Assembly (NCBI GenBank): GCA_024711325.1
Contig: JANJTC010000005.1
Location: 682,001 to 746,000, forward strand
DNA: 64,000 bases
Origin: Bacteriovoracaceae bacterium
GTDB taxonomy: Bacteria > Bdellovibrionota > Bacteriovoracia > Bacteriovoracales > Bacteriovoracaceae
Direction: 5' to 3'
Below, piece after piece: positions 9,455 to 18,040 of the stretch. Each line of letters starts with the position of its first letter. Position 1 is the stretch's first letter. The notes beneath the pieces were generated by a model, which searched no databases, was not told the origin of the DNA, and saw only the letters and a program-made list of their open reading frames with translations. The translations under genes and the position numbers were made by a program.

Positions 9455-10036
9455 ATGGCCAAGAAAGCAGCTAAAAAGGTAACTAAAAAAGTAGCTAAAA
9501 AAAATGTTACAACCAAGAAAATCACCAAGAAGGTGACTCCTAAGAAGCAATCTGCTGGGGTGGTGAAAGCACCTACTTTGCAACCAGGTGATAAAGCGCC
9601 TGATTTCACTCTGCTGGATCAGAACGGAAAGTCAGTTTCCCTTCATGATTTTAAAGGCAAGAATGTAGTGGTCTATTTCTATCCGCGCGCCATGACTCCA
9701 GGATGTACCACACAGGCCTGTGAATTACGTAATTCCGAATCAAAACTAAAAGATGCCGAGATTGTAGTATTGGGTATCAGTGCTGATCCGGTTAAATCCC
9801 TCAAGAAATTTGAAGAACGGGATAAGCTCAATTTTACACTTCTTTCTGATCCGGATCATGAAGTGATAGAGGCCTATGGCTCTTGGGGTCTAAAAAAATT
9901 CATGGGGCGAGAGTTCATGGGAATTTTGCGTCAAAGCTTTTTGATCGGAAAAAATGGTAAAATCCTGCATGTCATGCACAAAGTGAATACTAAAACCCAT
10001 CATGATGATGTTTTGAATTTTTTTAAAAATCTTTGA
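9455..10036 (+). CDS. Bcp/PrxQ-type peroxiredoxin with Lys/Ala-rich histone-H1-like N-terminal tail
   Basis: Residues ~38-193 are an AhpC/TSA-fold thiol peroxidase with the Bcp pattern TPGCTTQACE. The peroxidatic Cys is C84 and the resolving Cys C89, five residues later, as in PrxQ. The first ~35 residues are repeats of KKxxKKV (about half Lys, no acidic residues), like the tails of bacterial histone-H1-like proteins. Such a tail could hold the enzyme on DNA; this is inference. The ATG at 9455 is better spaced from AAGGA than the one at 9452. The 3' end overlaps the convergent DUF4911-like gene by 14 bp. Confidence 0.88.
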   Translation: MAKKAAKKVTKKVAKKNVTTKKITKKVTPKKQSAGVVKAPTLQPGDKAPDFTLLDQNGKSVSLHDFKGKNVVVYFYPRAMTPGCTTQACELRNSESKLKDAEIVVLGISADPVKSLKKFEERDKLNFTLLSDPDHEVIEAYGSWGLKKFMGREFMGILRQSFLIGKNGKILHVMHKVNTKTHHDDVLNFFKNL

Positions 10037-10292
10037 TAACTTCTTCTTGCAGGATATCCAGGCGAATTTCAGTCTGGAGTCTTGCAAGAAGCTCTTTTAA
10101 GCTTTCTCGGAACTCAATTGAGCACCTCACGTCGATGTCCCGGTAGGCACCCTTGAGAGACTCATCCACGGTTGAATAAAAGCACATTCCCTCATTCGAT
10201 TCGAAAGTAAAATAGACGAAGTAAGCCTCGTCTTTGGGAACACGAAGACGGAGATAGAAGAGTTCTTTACTCTGGAAATAGGTCTGCGACAT
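10023..10292 (-). CDS. DUF4911-like small protein
   Basis: The 89-residue protein starts at the ATG at 10292, which has AAGGA five bases upstream. A longer ORF start at 10346 lacks this. The pattern ...FYLRLRVPKDEAYFVYFTFESNEGMCFYSTVD..., followed by a C-terminal helix, resembles DUF4911 proteins of deltaproteobacterial lineages as I remember them. The function of that family is unknown. It is convergent with the peroxiredoxin and its end overlaps the peroxiredoxin stop. Confidence 0.7.
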   Translation of the reverse strand: MSQTYFQSKELFYLRLRVPKDEAYFVYFTFESNEGMCFYSTVDESLKGAYRDIDVRCSIEFRESLKELLARLQTEIRLDILQEEVIKDF

Positions 10293-10378
10293 AGAATCCT
10301 TGACTAAGAAGGATAAGGAAATAAGATATAAGATAAGGAAAGTCAAAAAATTTAAGAAGTTATGTCATGGAGGACGCT

Positions 10379-11023
10379 TTGAAATATAGTTTGATCACTT
10401 TTGCGTCACTACTGCTTTTAAGCTCGTGCTCATGGTATCGCGATCTTGAACGATCGTTAGTCGAAGATGACGAAAAGAAAATGAAAGCATCTCGTTCTGT
10501 ACCCCGTGCTCAGTATGATCAACTTCTGGTTAAGTACGAAGAACTCTCAAAAAAATATGAACAACTAAAAGATAGACCGGCCAGTGGTCAGGACTCTTTA
10601 GTTGATGAGCTCCAAAGAACATCTTCGAATGTTGAAACAGTAAACGTTTTTGAAGGTGGATCTCAGCCTACACCAATTGAAGTCCCGGGTGATATTGAAT
10701 CACAATTAAGTCTTTACCGCAGAGGTTTAGCTCTTAAAGAATCTAATCCTGGTGAAGCTACTAAAATCTTTCAACAACTCGAAAATCAGGCCATCTCACC
10801 CGTGCGTGCCCGCGCCAAATTTCAAATTGGTGAAATGCTTCTGGCCCGTGGTCAATACGATATGGCCCTTCAGGTTTATGAAGATGTCATCAATAAGAAT
10901 GCGGAGTCGGGTATTGTACTAGATGCTCTTCGCGGAGCTGTAGTTGCTTCTGATAAATTAGGTATTCCTAATAAGAAAGATCAATACTCCTCGATGCTGA
11001 ACGATGTTTTTGAATCGAGATAA
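10379..11023 (+). CDS. TPR/coiled-coil lipoprotein, YbgF-like
   Basis: I chose the TTG at 10379 because GGAGGA (10369-10374) sits just upstream and the product then begins with a canonical lipoprotein signal, KYSLITFASLLLLSSC. The ATG at 10367 would overlap that Shine-Dalgarno. After the lipobox there is a charged coiled-coil stretch (LVKYEELSKKYEQLKD, ~45-62). A TPR-like helical repeat region follows (LALKESNPGEATKIFQQLE and ARGQYDMALQVYEDV). This layout resembles CpoB/YbgF-type envelope proteins, but the neighbours are not tol-pal genes. The LysM gene follows 10 bp later, so the two are probably co-transcribed. Confidence 0.75.
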   Translation: MKYSLITFASLLLLSSCSWYRDLERSLVEDDEKKMKASRSVPRAQYDQLLVKYEELSKKYEQLKDRPASGQDSLVDELQRTSSNVETVNVFEGGSQPTPIEVPGDIESQLSLYRRGLALKESNPGEATKIFQQLENQAISPVRARAKFQIGEMLLARGQYDMALQVYEDVINKNAESGIVLDALRGAVVASDKLGIPNKKDQYSSMLNDVFESR

Positions 11024-11033
11024 CAGGATTTAA

Positions 11034-13277
11034 GTGAGAATAGAAAGTAAAGTACTTATCCTTTTAGCTCTCCTTAGTATGGCCCCTTCCCAGGCCCAGG
11101 AAGACCTCAGTGATGAGGATCTGCAGTCTTTACTTAATGAAAACCAAGCACCAATTGAAGAAGTAAAAGAAGTTTCGGAAACAGCAAAAGAAGAAACCAT
11201 TCTGGCCGAGCCAGTTTTGTCTGAGCCTGTTTCATCAGAAACTGTTGATATTGATACGCTCGAGAATATTGAACCTGCTGAGTCGGCTTCTACTGAGACT
11301 GCAGAAACGTTTGAAACAATCGAACCGTTAACAGAAGACGATGCATCTGTTCCTGAGACTATCGCTGCCCCTGAGAAAACAGATGATCTTGAAAGCATTC
11401 AAACTGATTTAAGTGAAGATATTGTTCCAACAGAAACTGTGAAGAGTGAAGAATCAACTCCTGTTCCAAGTATGGTCAAAGCACCTAAAATAGAAGGGCC
11501 AGCAGTATTCGATGTAGGCCGGGAAGAACGAGAACTTCTGACTATGGCCCAGAATATTACTGGACAGATTTCAGATACAGAATGGAACGAAGTGGCCACG
11601 GCAGCTAAAGCTGAAACCTACACCGTTGTCAAAGATGACTGGTTATTTAAAATATCACGTAGAATTTTTGGTACCGGACATTATTACCCTAAGATCTGGT
11701 CTCTTAACTCATTTATCACCAACCCGCATTTCATTGAGCCGGGTATGGTTTTATCTTTTACAACCGGAAGTGGCTCTCAGGCCCCGGAGTTTAAGTTAGG
11801 AACTTTTACTCAGGATGAAATTGATGCCATTCCGGGATCGATGGGAAATACCAACCCAGCTGATCTTGCCAATTTTGGTGAAGATGCCAGACCTCCTTGG
11901 GTTGATGAAAAGTCAAATCTTGAAAAACAAGGTGTGTTCTTCCAGTACGCTTCTGAAGAAACCATGGAAGATCTTTCCAAGGCGAGTGAAGATGCCCTGA
12001 ACAGGGAATACGAAAACTACGAACCACCGAGAAACGACTTTGATGTCATCCTTCCAAAGAACTACGATGAGAATGGATTCGATAAGAACTCCCTCATCTA
12101 TTATTCTTTCAAAGAAGGATTCTATTTAAGCACTTTTGTTTCGACTAATATCGTTCAGGATTTCGGCTCAATTGTGAACGGTCCTGATGAAAACATTTTT
12201 TTCACGAAACTTGATCGTGCTTATGTTCAGTTCGACGAAAGCATGAATGTGCTTCCGGGAGACATGTTCTCGGTATACTCTTCAGGTGGAAAAGTTAAGC
12301 ATCCCAATTCTGATCGCGAAGGTTACAAGTACTCAATTGTGGGTCAGATTAAACTGATCCGTAAAATTCAGAATAAATGGGAAGTGGAGTTTGTTGAAGT
12401 GGCAGGTACTCCTCAGCGTGGTGATAGAATCACGGCCTACACTCCTAAAATTGAACGTATCACCCGTACTTATAATTCACGCATGGTGGAAGCCGCTATT
12501 CTTTCATCTTTCCAGCCGATGCAAACCATCCTGAGCTTCGGTGATGTACTATACATCGATCGCGGGCGCGCTGATGGAGTGGAGATGGGGAACGTTTTTG
12601 AAGTCTTTGGCTTCAAGGACCGCTTAACCAACAAAAATATCACTGATCAACCAACCTACAAGTTGGGCGAACTGACAGTCATTACCTTAACTGATAACTT
12701 TGCAACCGTTTTAGTGAATAAATCCAGCCGTGATTTCTATCCGGGTGATATTGCCATCACCAAAACGAAAGAGTCTCACTTACGTGAAACCAAGGCCCGC
12801 GAAACCAAAGTCACAGGCCAGAAAGAACTAATGGGTGGCAAGGCCTTAGAAGAGCTTGATGTCGAACTCAACCTTGAAAACCTAAATGACGACCTCCTCA
12901 AGCAGGCCGACAAGATTCAACTAACGGAAGATGAACTGGCCGAACTTGAACGCCAAGAGCGAGAAAAATCAGTTATCAAAGACTCAGAACGGGATCTCAA
13001 GGCCCTTGAACGTCTCGAAAACGAGATTGAGCAGGCCGAGACTATCCTGAACGACGCAAAACTCGACGAAGACAAGCTCCTCGAAAACGAGAACTTAAAC
13101 GAGATTGAGAAGAAGCGTAAAAATATCGATCAGGATTCTCTGGACGAAATCGAAGAGAACCTCGGTAAGCGGTACATCGACGAAGACCTTAACTCTAAGG
13201 AAAATCCATTTGGATTGACTGAGTTTGATGTCGAGGAAGTCGACGAGCTATTAAACGTTGAGAAGAAAGAGCAGTAA
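11034..13277 (+). CDS. secreted LysM-domain protein with acidic C-terminal coiled coil
   Basis: The 747-residue protein starts at GTG and carries a signal peptide ending near SQAQ (residues 19-22). A long acidic, Thr/Ser/Glu-rich linker (23-150) precedes one LysM domain (~196-242, TYTVVKDDWLFKISRRIFG). LysM domains bind peptidoglycan or chitin-type glycans. Residues ~330-600 form a beta-rich region, including an SH3-like stretch (DVLYIDRGRADGVEMGNVFEVFG). The last ~150 residues are a highly acidic coiled coil. It probably acts in the periplasm, attached to the cell wall. It follows the TPR lipoprotein gene by 10 bp. Confidence 0.82.
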   Translation: MRIESKVLILLALLSMAPSQAQEDLSDEDLQSLLNENQAPIEEVKEVSETAKEETILAEPVLSEPVSSETVDIDTLENIEPAESASTETAETFETIEPLTEDDASVPETIAAPEKTDDLESIQTDLSEDIVPTETVKSEESTPVPSMVKAPKIEGPAVFDVGREERELLTMAQNITGQISDTEWNEVATAAKAETYTVVKDDWLFKISRRIFGTGHYYPKIWSLNSFITNPHFIEPGMVLSFTTGSGSQAPEFKLGTFTQDEIDAIPGSMGNTNPADLANFGEDARPPWVDEKSNLEKQGVFFQYASEETMEDLSKASEDALNREYENYEPPRNDFDVILPKNYDENGFDKNSLIYYSFKEGFYLSTFVSTNIVQDFGSIVNGPDENIFFTKLDRAYVQFDESMNVLPGDMFSVYSSGGKVKHPNSDREGYKYSIVGQIKLIRKIQNKWEVEFVEVAGTPQRGDRITAYTPKIERITRTYNSRMVEAAILSSFQPMQTILSFGDVLYIDRGRADGVEMGNVFEVFGFKDRLTNKNITDQPTYKLGELTVITLTDNFATVLVNKSSRDFYPGDIAITKTKESHLRETKARETKVTGQKELMGGKALEELDVELNLENLNDDLLKQADKIQLTEDELAELERQEREKSVIKDSERDLKALERLENEIEQAETILNDAKLDEDKLLENENLNEIEKKRKNIDQDSLDEIEENLGKRYIDEDLNSKENPFGLTEFDVEEVDELLNVEKKEQ

Positions 13278-13285
13278 TCGTAAAA

Positions 13286-14143
13286 CTACAGGATCCATTT
13301 CATCTTGTATTTTTTTGAAAACATTTTCTTCTTAAATGTGATTCCGGGATAGGGATTCGCCTTTACTACATTTTCAAAGAGATAATCCTTCATAGTCTCT
13401 CTAAATTGCTTAGAGCAACCATTGATCTCCGATCCGGTTTTAGAGTAATAATGGGAGAATAGGTTTCTCTCGACTGTAGTAACACTTCTCATCGTCTGAC
13501 CGGTAATAACTGATGGAATGGAAATGGTAGAGTTTTGGATAACTTCATCAATTTCATCAACTCTTTTCAAAAAGAGATCCATAAAAGTGTCATAGGCCGG
13601 AAGCTTGGCCATTTTTTCTCTGAGGTTCCGGCGTTCAAGTGCTTCAGCGGCAGCTCCGGTTGCAAAATAAGTCTGCACATTTAAACCAACCCCATCGGTG
13701 GCAATCTTTATTAATGAATCAGAGAAAGCATCTCCTCCAATTGGCGTCTCTCCGCTGCAGACAAAGCTGATCATGGAGACTTTTGAGGCCCGGCCTTTTA
13801 TATCGTGATTAACATGGAGATATTGAAACAGTCGGCCCTCCGGCACATTTTCAAACTCAACTCGTAGAGGAGTTAGTTCATATTCAACTGCTTCGCCTTC
13901 TTTTATTTCTTTAGTTTCGACACTAAGCTGACCTTTTTGCTTATAGCAGGCAGCTTTTCCATTAATAGAGAGGGGAATATTCATAGTCACGCCACTCTCA
14001 TAGCCGCTTGAACTACTGTCGCCCAGGGTTAGGCCAATGGAAGTACTTCGTCCATAAACAATCGCCCCTGTGTTGCATTTGGACCAGGCGTCTACGGCTG
14101 CTGTACTCAAAACGAATGCACCGACCATTGTCCAAAACTTCAT
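13286..14143 (-). CDS. secreted protein of unknown function
   Basis: The 285-residue protein begins with a signal peptide (MKFWTMVGAFVLSTAAVDA). The mature part starts with a Ser/Gly-rich segment and contains Cys residues at KCNTG, AACYKQ, FVCSG and NGCSKQ, which could form two disulfides in the periplasm. The C-terminal 100 residues are basic and helical (ending KKKMFSKKYKMKWIL). I recognise no family. It is convergent with the LysM gene, whose stop is 8 bp away, and its start faces the tRNA-Arg gene. Confidence 0.7.
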   Translation of the reverse strand: MKFWTMVGAFVLSTAAVDAWSKCNTGAIVYGRSTSIGLTLGDSSSSGYESGVTMNIPLSINGKAACYKQKGQLSVETKEIKEGEAVEYELTPLRVEFENVPEGRLFQYLHVNHDIKGRASKVSMISFVCSGETPIGGDAFSDSLIKIATDGVGLNVQTYFATGAAAEALERRNLREKMAKLPAYDTFMDLFLKRVDEIDEVIQNSTISIPSVITGQTMRSVTTVERNLFSHYYSKTGSEINGCSKQFRETMKDYLFENVVKANPYPGITFKKKMFSKKYKMKWIL

Positions 14144-14286
14144 AGAAACCTCTTTTTTGGGATTATTTCATGGTTTGGAGAGCAGAGGATCGCCGGTGGT
14201 AATTCCTTTAGAGGTGTAAACTTTTTTTACAGCTTTGTGCGCTAAGTACTAGTCAGAAAGTAAGGGGTTAGATACATTATCCGAAC

Positions 14287-14363
14287 GCACCCTTAGCTCA
14301 GCTGGATAGAGTAGTTGGCTTCGAACCAATTGGTCGGGAGTTCGAATCTCTCAGGGTGCGCCA
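14287..14363 (+). tRNA. tRNA-Arg (anticodon TCG), island integration target
   Basis: The cloverleaf is complete. The acceptor GCACCCT pairs with AGGGTGC, the anticodon stem GTTGG/CCAAT closes loop CTTCGAA (anticodon TCG), the T loop is GTTCGAATC, the discriminator is G, and CCA is encoded. Its 3' 17 bases are repeated at 29243-29259, which marks it as the attachment site of the island to its right. Confidence 0.96.
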
Positions 14364-14364
14364 T
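14348..14364 (+). repeat. attL core (tRNA-Arg 3' end)
   Basis: This 17-bp sequence, CTCTCAGGGTGCGCCAT, is identical to 29243-29259. It covers the 3' half of the T arm, the acceptor strand and CCA, the usual crossover region for tRNA-targeting integrases. Confidence 0.85.
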
Positions 14365-14370
14365 AATAAA

Positions 14371-14398
14371 AGAGAACTTTCGGGTTCTCTTTTTTTTT
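14371..14398 (+). terminator. intrinsic terminator after tRNA-Arg
   Basis: AGAGAAC-TTTCG-GTTCTCT is followed by a run of T. It lies just inside the island, so the element itself supplies the tRNA's terminator. Confidence 0.8.
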
Positions 14399-14412
14399 GC
14401 CCATAAATTTCA

Positions 14413-15618
14413 TTAGTTACTAAATTCATTTATAGAATTAGAACCACTAGAAGAACCTTGCACATTCGCTGCACATTCGGAGGAGAGTTGAGCCGATTTT
14501 TGCTTTAAAAAAGATTCAACCTTGGAGATAGAGTCACCTTGGAGAGTGCTTGATAAGGCTCCATAATGCTCCACAAGCTTCATAGACTTGTGACCTGTTA
14601 CAGATTGAACTGCATCTAGGTTTCCACACACTAAACGGGTGAGAGTAGCTGTGAAATGCCTTATCATATGAGTCCCAGAGGTCTTATGAATCAATCCAAC
14701 CTTTTTCAGTGCATAGTCGTAGGCATGCTGAACTGAACGGTACTTTAAAGGCTCTCCATTGAGATGAAACACATAATCATTGGTCCTATGCTTAATCGCT
14801 CGTCTGCGATTAAGAACTTCCATTAGATCATCAGTAATGAAGCAGCTTCTAATATCACCTGATTTGGGATTTGCTTTAAGTTCAACGAATTCTTTCTTAC
14901 GACCATAAACCACTACGTGTTTTACCAGTAAGGACCGATTCTGAACATCAATGCTGCTAAACTGAAGTCCTGCAACTTCCCCGATACGACCTGCTATTCT
15001 GGATTGAACTAAGGCAACGTCCCTATAGAAAGGATCTAAAGCTTCAAAGAACCGAATGAATTCTTCCGCAGTGAGCTTCTGCTTGATCTTCTTTTCTTTT
15101 TTAATGGTGCATGAAGCTCTAAGGTTCTTAGCTATTATAGGGACAACATACTTATAATTGTAGTTTTCCCTGTACCAGTTAAGAATTGCCCTTAAATCCT
15201 TAATCTCTCCATCGAAGTTCATTCTACGGGATTGAGAAGATCTAGAGGCATTGGCCTGCTTTTGAAAGAAGCGTCTTATAAGTTCAGGAGAAAGCTTTTC
15301 TACCTCATAAGTTGATAGCTCCTCAAAGATTTTAATCCTGTCGAGTCTTACACCTCTTGTGGAGGCAGCTAAGTGAGCCATTCTTTCTGTGATGTAAACC
15401 TGAATTAGTTCACCCAAGGTCATTTTAAGTTCAACTGCTTTTTCTTCCACAGGTACATATGAAAGCCGCCATTGCTTGGCCTCTCTTAATGAGTCAAAAG
15501 TAGCAGAGTAACGCTTCCTCTTAATAGTCTTGTAAGCTTCATAATTACCATTTTGTAGGTCTTTCCTTATTCCTGGTTGACCTTTTACTTGTTCATACCT
15601 TTTAGTGGGAATTGTCAT
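14413..15618 (-). CDS. int: tyrosine-type site-specific recombinase (integrase)
   Basis: The 401-residue protein has the full catalytic set: R211 (SRIAGRIGEVAG), H317-x-x-R320 (THMIRH), H343 (TGHKS) and the nucleophile Y352 (EHYG). The N-terminal ~60 residues are basic, fitting an arm-binding domain, and 65-170 fit a core-binding SAM-like domain. It points away from the cargo towards the tRNA-Arg, the usual place for the integrase of a tRNA island. It starts 3 bp after the stop of the excisionase-like gene, so the two are co-expressed. An arm-site-like repeat lies inside its 3' coding end (14458-14479). Confidence 0.95.
   Translation of the reverse strand: MTIPTKRYEQVKGQPGIRKDLQNGNYEAYKTIKRKRYSATFDSLREAKQWRLSYVPVEEKAVELKMTLGELIQVYITERMAHLAASTRGVRLDRIKIFEELSTYEVEKLSPELIRRFFQKQANASRSSQSRRMNFDGEIKDLRAILNWYRENYNYKYVVPIIAKNLRASCTIKKEKKIKQKLTAEEFIRFFEALDPFYRDVALVQSRIAGRIGEVAGLQFSSIDVQNRSLLVKHVVVYGRKKEFVELKANPKSGDIRSCFITDDLMEVLNRRRAIKHRTNDYVFHLNGEPLKYRSVQHAYDYALKKVGLIHKTSGTHMIRHFTATLTRLVCGNLDAVQSVTGHKSMKLVEHYGALSSTLQGDSISKVESFLKQKSAQLSSECAANVQGSSSGSNSINEFSN
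14458..14479. repeat. left arm-type integrase site candidate
   Basis: This is a 22-bp sequence made of two direct copies of TGCACATTCG spaced 11 bp apart. The same 22 bp occurs in the same orientation at 29104-29125 near the other end. It is coding (codons for ECAANVQ) in the integrase gene. Confidence 0.65.
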
Positions 15619-15621
15619 AGG

Positions 15622-15855
15622 TTAATTTCCTTGTAATAACCAATTCTCAACTTCCTTAGGAATGAAATACAAAAGTTTACCTTTTTTTACGAAGGGGATT
15701 TCTCGTCTTGAACAGAGGTTGTAGATATGACCTTCAGAGACCCTTAGGTATTCTGCAACGTCTGTAACTCGCCATATTCTTTTTTGAAAGAGCTCAGGGG
15801 GAGATGAATACCCCACTAGGAGTGAGTTGTCTTCATTGTGGTGAATTTTATTCAT
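15622..15855 (-). CDS. excisionase-like helix-turn-helix protein
   Basis: The 77-residue protein starts at the ATG at 15855, preceded by AGAGG at 7 bases; a longer ORF start has no such site. Residues ~27-77 form a MerR/HTH_17-type winged helix (WRVTDVAEYLRVSEGHIYNL, RREIPFVKKGKLLYF, EVENWL). This fold is used by excisionases that bend attL/attR DNA. Its position, 3 bp before the integrase gene, supports that role; acting as a repressor is the alternative. Confidence 0.82.
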   Translation of the reverse strand: MNKIHHNEDNSLLVGYSSPPELFQKRIWRVTDVAEYLRVSEGHIYNLCSRREIPFVKKGKLLYFIPKEVENWLLQGN

Positions 15856-15977
15856 GCAAAGCCTCTTAATGAAGCGTATGATGATCAAAACCATCATACG
15901 CTCGTGGGGAAAACGATCCCAGCGCAAAGGAATTCGCTGAAAGCGTTCAGAAATGTATTTAATGAACGCATTAGTAT

Positions 15978-16241
15978 TTATGTACCATGTTTAATCTTAA
16001 AACTTCTCCTGCCTACTTGTTGAGCTCCACTTAGCATAATGGTTAAGTCTTTCAATTCTTCAGTATTTAATGTTTCAAACAGCGGAAGATCATCTATGAC
16101 CTCCTCAAGAAGAGAGAACAGCTCTTTATCAAAAGAAAGTTGATTGTCGTGCAAATCTCTTAATGTTACGAAAGCAAGCAGAACCTCTTCTGGAACATCC
16201 TTAAAGGCTGGATGGCTTAAATCAAATTTAAAAGCATTCAT
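15978..16241 (-). CDS. small acidic island protein, unknown
   Basis: The 87-residue acidic, helical protein (MNAFKFDLSHPAFKDVPEEVLLAFVTLRDLH... ending basic) has no recognised family. Its ATG overlaps the stop of the preceding HTH gene by 4 bp (ATGA), so the two are translationally coupled. It lies in the leftward operon that ends with the excisionase-like and integrase genes. Confidence 0.6.
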   Translation of the reverse strand: MNAFKFDLSHPAFKDVPEEVLLAFVTLRDLHDNQLSFDKELFSLLEEVIDDLPLFETLNTEELKDLTIMLSGAQQVGRRSFKIKHGT

Positions 16242-16462
16242 TTGAAGTCCCCCTCAAGCCATTCAATAAAGTCTTGAAGTTGTTTCTTTGTGAAATAGAA
16301 GGGTCGGTTACCCAAACGCTCACACCTCTTGAGTGTCCCACGTCTAACCAATTTCCTAATAGTGCTGAGAGGCATATTGCCTAGGATCTTACTGGCTTCA
16401 TCAATGCTGAAAAGCAAAGCACGATCAGTTGAAGGGTCACCGTTTTCATTTTGCGTACTCAT
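16238..16462 (-). CDS. second MerR/HTH_17-type DNA-binding protein
   Basis: The 74-residue protein begins at the ATG at 16462 (GGAG about 10 bases upstream). The ORF extends to 16519, but the extra N-terminus is not conserved-looking. The core, FSIDEASKILGNMPLSTIRKLVRRG...NRPFYFTKKQLQDFIEWLEG, is a winged helix like the excisionase-like protein of this operon. As first gene of the leftward int operon it may control it or assist excision. The divergent interval to 16598 would hold both promoters. Confidence 0.75.
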   Translation of the reverse strand: MSTQNENGDPSTDRALLFSIDEASKILGNMPLSTIRKLVRRGTLKRCERLGNRPFYFTKKQLQDFIEWLEGDFK

Positions 16463-16597
16463 AATTTTTTTTACTCCAATTATTGTTTGTTTTGGTGTCT
16501 GCGCTGACAGAGAGATCATGCCAGGACTCCTTCAATTGAAAAATGGAAGCCAAAAATGGCGATCTGAGGTATGATTTTCCAATAAAGAGGGGACTAA

Positions 16598-17779
16598 GTG
16601 ATTAAAATCAGGAAACACAATAGTCTTCGAGGGCTTGTTAACTACGTCTTCAAATGTTCAACCAGAAGTTGGGAATTGTACTTCTTGGAGTCAAGACTGG
16701 GTCTGGCCATTGGTAATACCAGGACACCTCTAAAACCTTTTTACAACTGGAGTGATGAGCCAATTAGGTTTAATGAAAAATTAGCTTCGGCTGCTATCCT
16801 TGAGATTAAAAATGAAATTCCAAGTGAAGAGGATATCGTGCTTCCTCCTGAGCTTGATTCAAAATTAAGTACACTTGATATGAAGTTTGAACAGTATTTC
16901 AAGACTTCTGATAAGGAGTATTCGACTTTCCTGGCCGAGCTTGCTTTAGGTGTTATGGAACTCTACATGCCCAGCGATAAAGAACTAGATGGCTTAGGTG
17001 GCGCAACTGCATTAAACACATCAAAGCGTTTGATAAAAGTCCAAGAAAAATTTTCAGATTTAGTAGAAGAGATTGAGGGTTTTCTTGAACATGAACCATT
17101 AAATGCTCTTATTCAAAAACACGGCAACGAGTCTAAGGCTCTTACATCTATGATTATCCTAAATCAGATGTGGAGAGACTGGGAGGTTGAAAATTCATTT
17201 CAGGAGATGCAAAGAGATATTAAGGCAATGTTCGAGAAAGTTCCTAGGGGCGATGGAGGAAGAAACTTCGGCATTATGGTGATCTATTACGTTGTATCAA
17301 AGTATATGGGCAAAAAAAGTTATAAAAGCATTCCTGCATCAGTTGAAGATTTCCCTTTTCATGATGGCGGTGAAACCAAGCATATGAAGCCAACAGAAGA
17401 GCTTTTCTGCCAATTTCTCACGTACCAAATCATTTCTTTGTTTTCCGTAAGTCCGAAAGAGTCATTTAGCAGAATTAGCACTTTGAAATACAAACAAAAA
17501 GATGATTACCCACCAGAAATCATGGAAATCTTTACTGAGGAATATGTAGACGAGTTATTCGACTATTTTGAAACGAAATTCTATGTAAATGATTCTTATA
17601 GCTTTGAGAGACCTCGATTGGAGATGCTCAGCGAAGTTCTTTCGCCATATCTCTCCGAGTTGAGAAAGTCTCAACCACTTAATCAAAATAAGCTTGAACA
17701 GATTGCAATGAGAGCAAAAGGAGATGCCTTTTTAATGAAGACCATCAATGATGGGCGATTAGCTCTTCCCCGTAAATGA
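16598..17779 (+). CDS. island protein of unknown function
   Basis: The 393-residue protein starts at GTG. It is soluble, helix-rich and without a signal peptide. The first 50 residues are basic with aromatic positions (KIRKHNSLRGLVNYVFKCSTRSWELYF). The rest is acidic, with repeated Glu/Asp-rich helices. No catalytic motif is visible. It is the first rightward cargo gene and is followed by ~260 bp without a gene before the next one. I cannot assign a function. Confidence 0.7.
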   Translation: MIKIRKHNSLRGLVNYVFKCSTRSWELYFLESRLGLAIGNTRTPLKPFYNWSDEPIRFNEKLASAAILEIKNEIPSEEDIVLPPELDSKLSTLDMKFEQYFKTSDKEYSTFLAELALGVMELYMPSDKELDGLGGATALNTSKRLIKVQEKFSDLVEEIEGFLEHEPLNALIQKHGNESKALTSMIILNQMWRDWEVENSFQEMQRDIKAMFEKVPRGDGGRNFGIMVIYYVVSKYMGKKSYKSIPASVEDFPFHDGGETKHMKPTEELFCQFLTYQIISLFSVSPKESFSRISTLKYKQKDDYPPEIMEIFTEEYVDELFDYFETKFYVNDSYSFERPRLEMLSEVLSPYLSELRKSQPLNQNKLEQIAMRAKGDAFLMKTINDGRLALPRK

Positions 17780-18040
17780 TGTAAGCATTTTTCTTATTCA
17801 CTTATAGTAATCAGAAGTTGCATATAGTTCATCAAAACAACAAGAAACTTTCCTTGAGAGTTGTAAGACTCTGAGGGCATCTAAAAAGTTAATTCAAAAA
17901 TATAAAAAATAAATATAGATTTTCGTGAGGCACCTCCTAGTGATCGAATGACCATGGGACTCCTTTACCTCCTTCCCTTTCGAGGTACCGGGGGTATTAG
18001 AGGGAACCATGGGGACATTCGACAAACCTGGAGGAAGCCT

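Noticed and set aside
11030..11398. Minus-strand ORF rich in Ser/Val/Ala
   Set aside because: Antisense shadow of the acidic Glu/Thr-rich linker of the LysM protein; no start site and biased composition.
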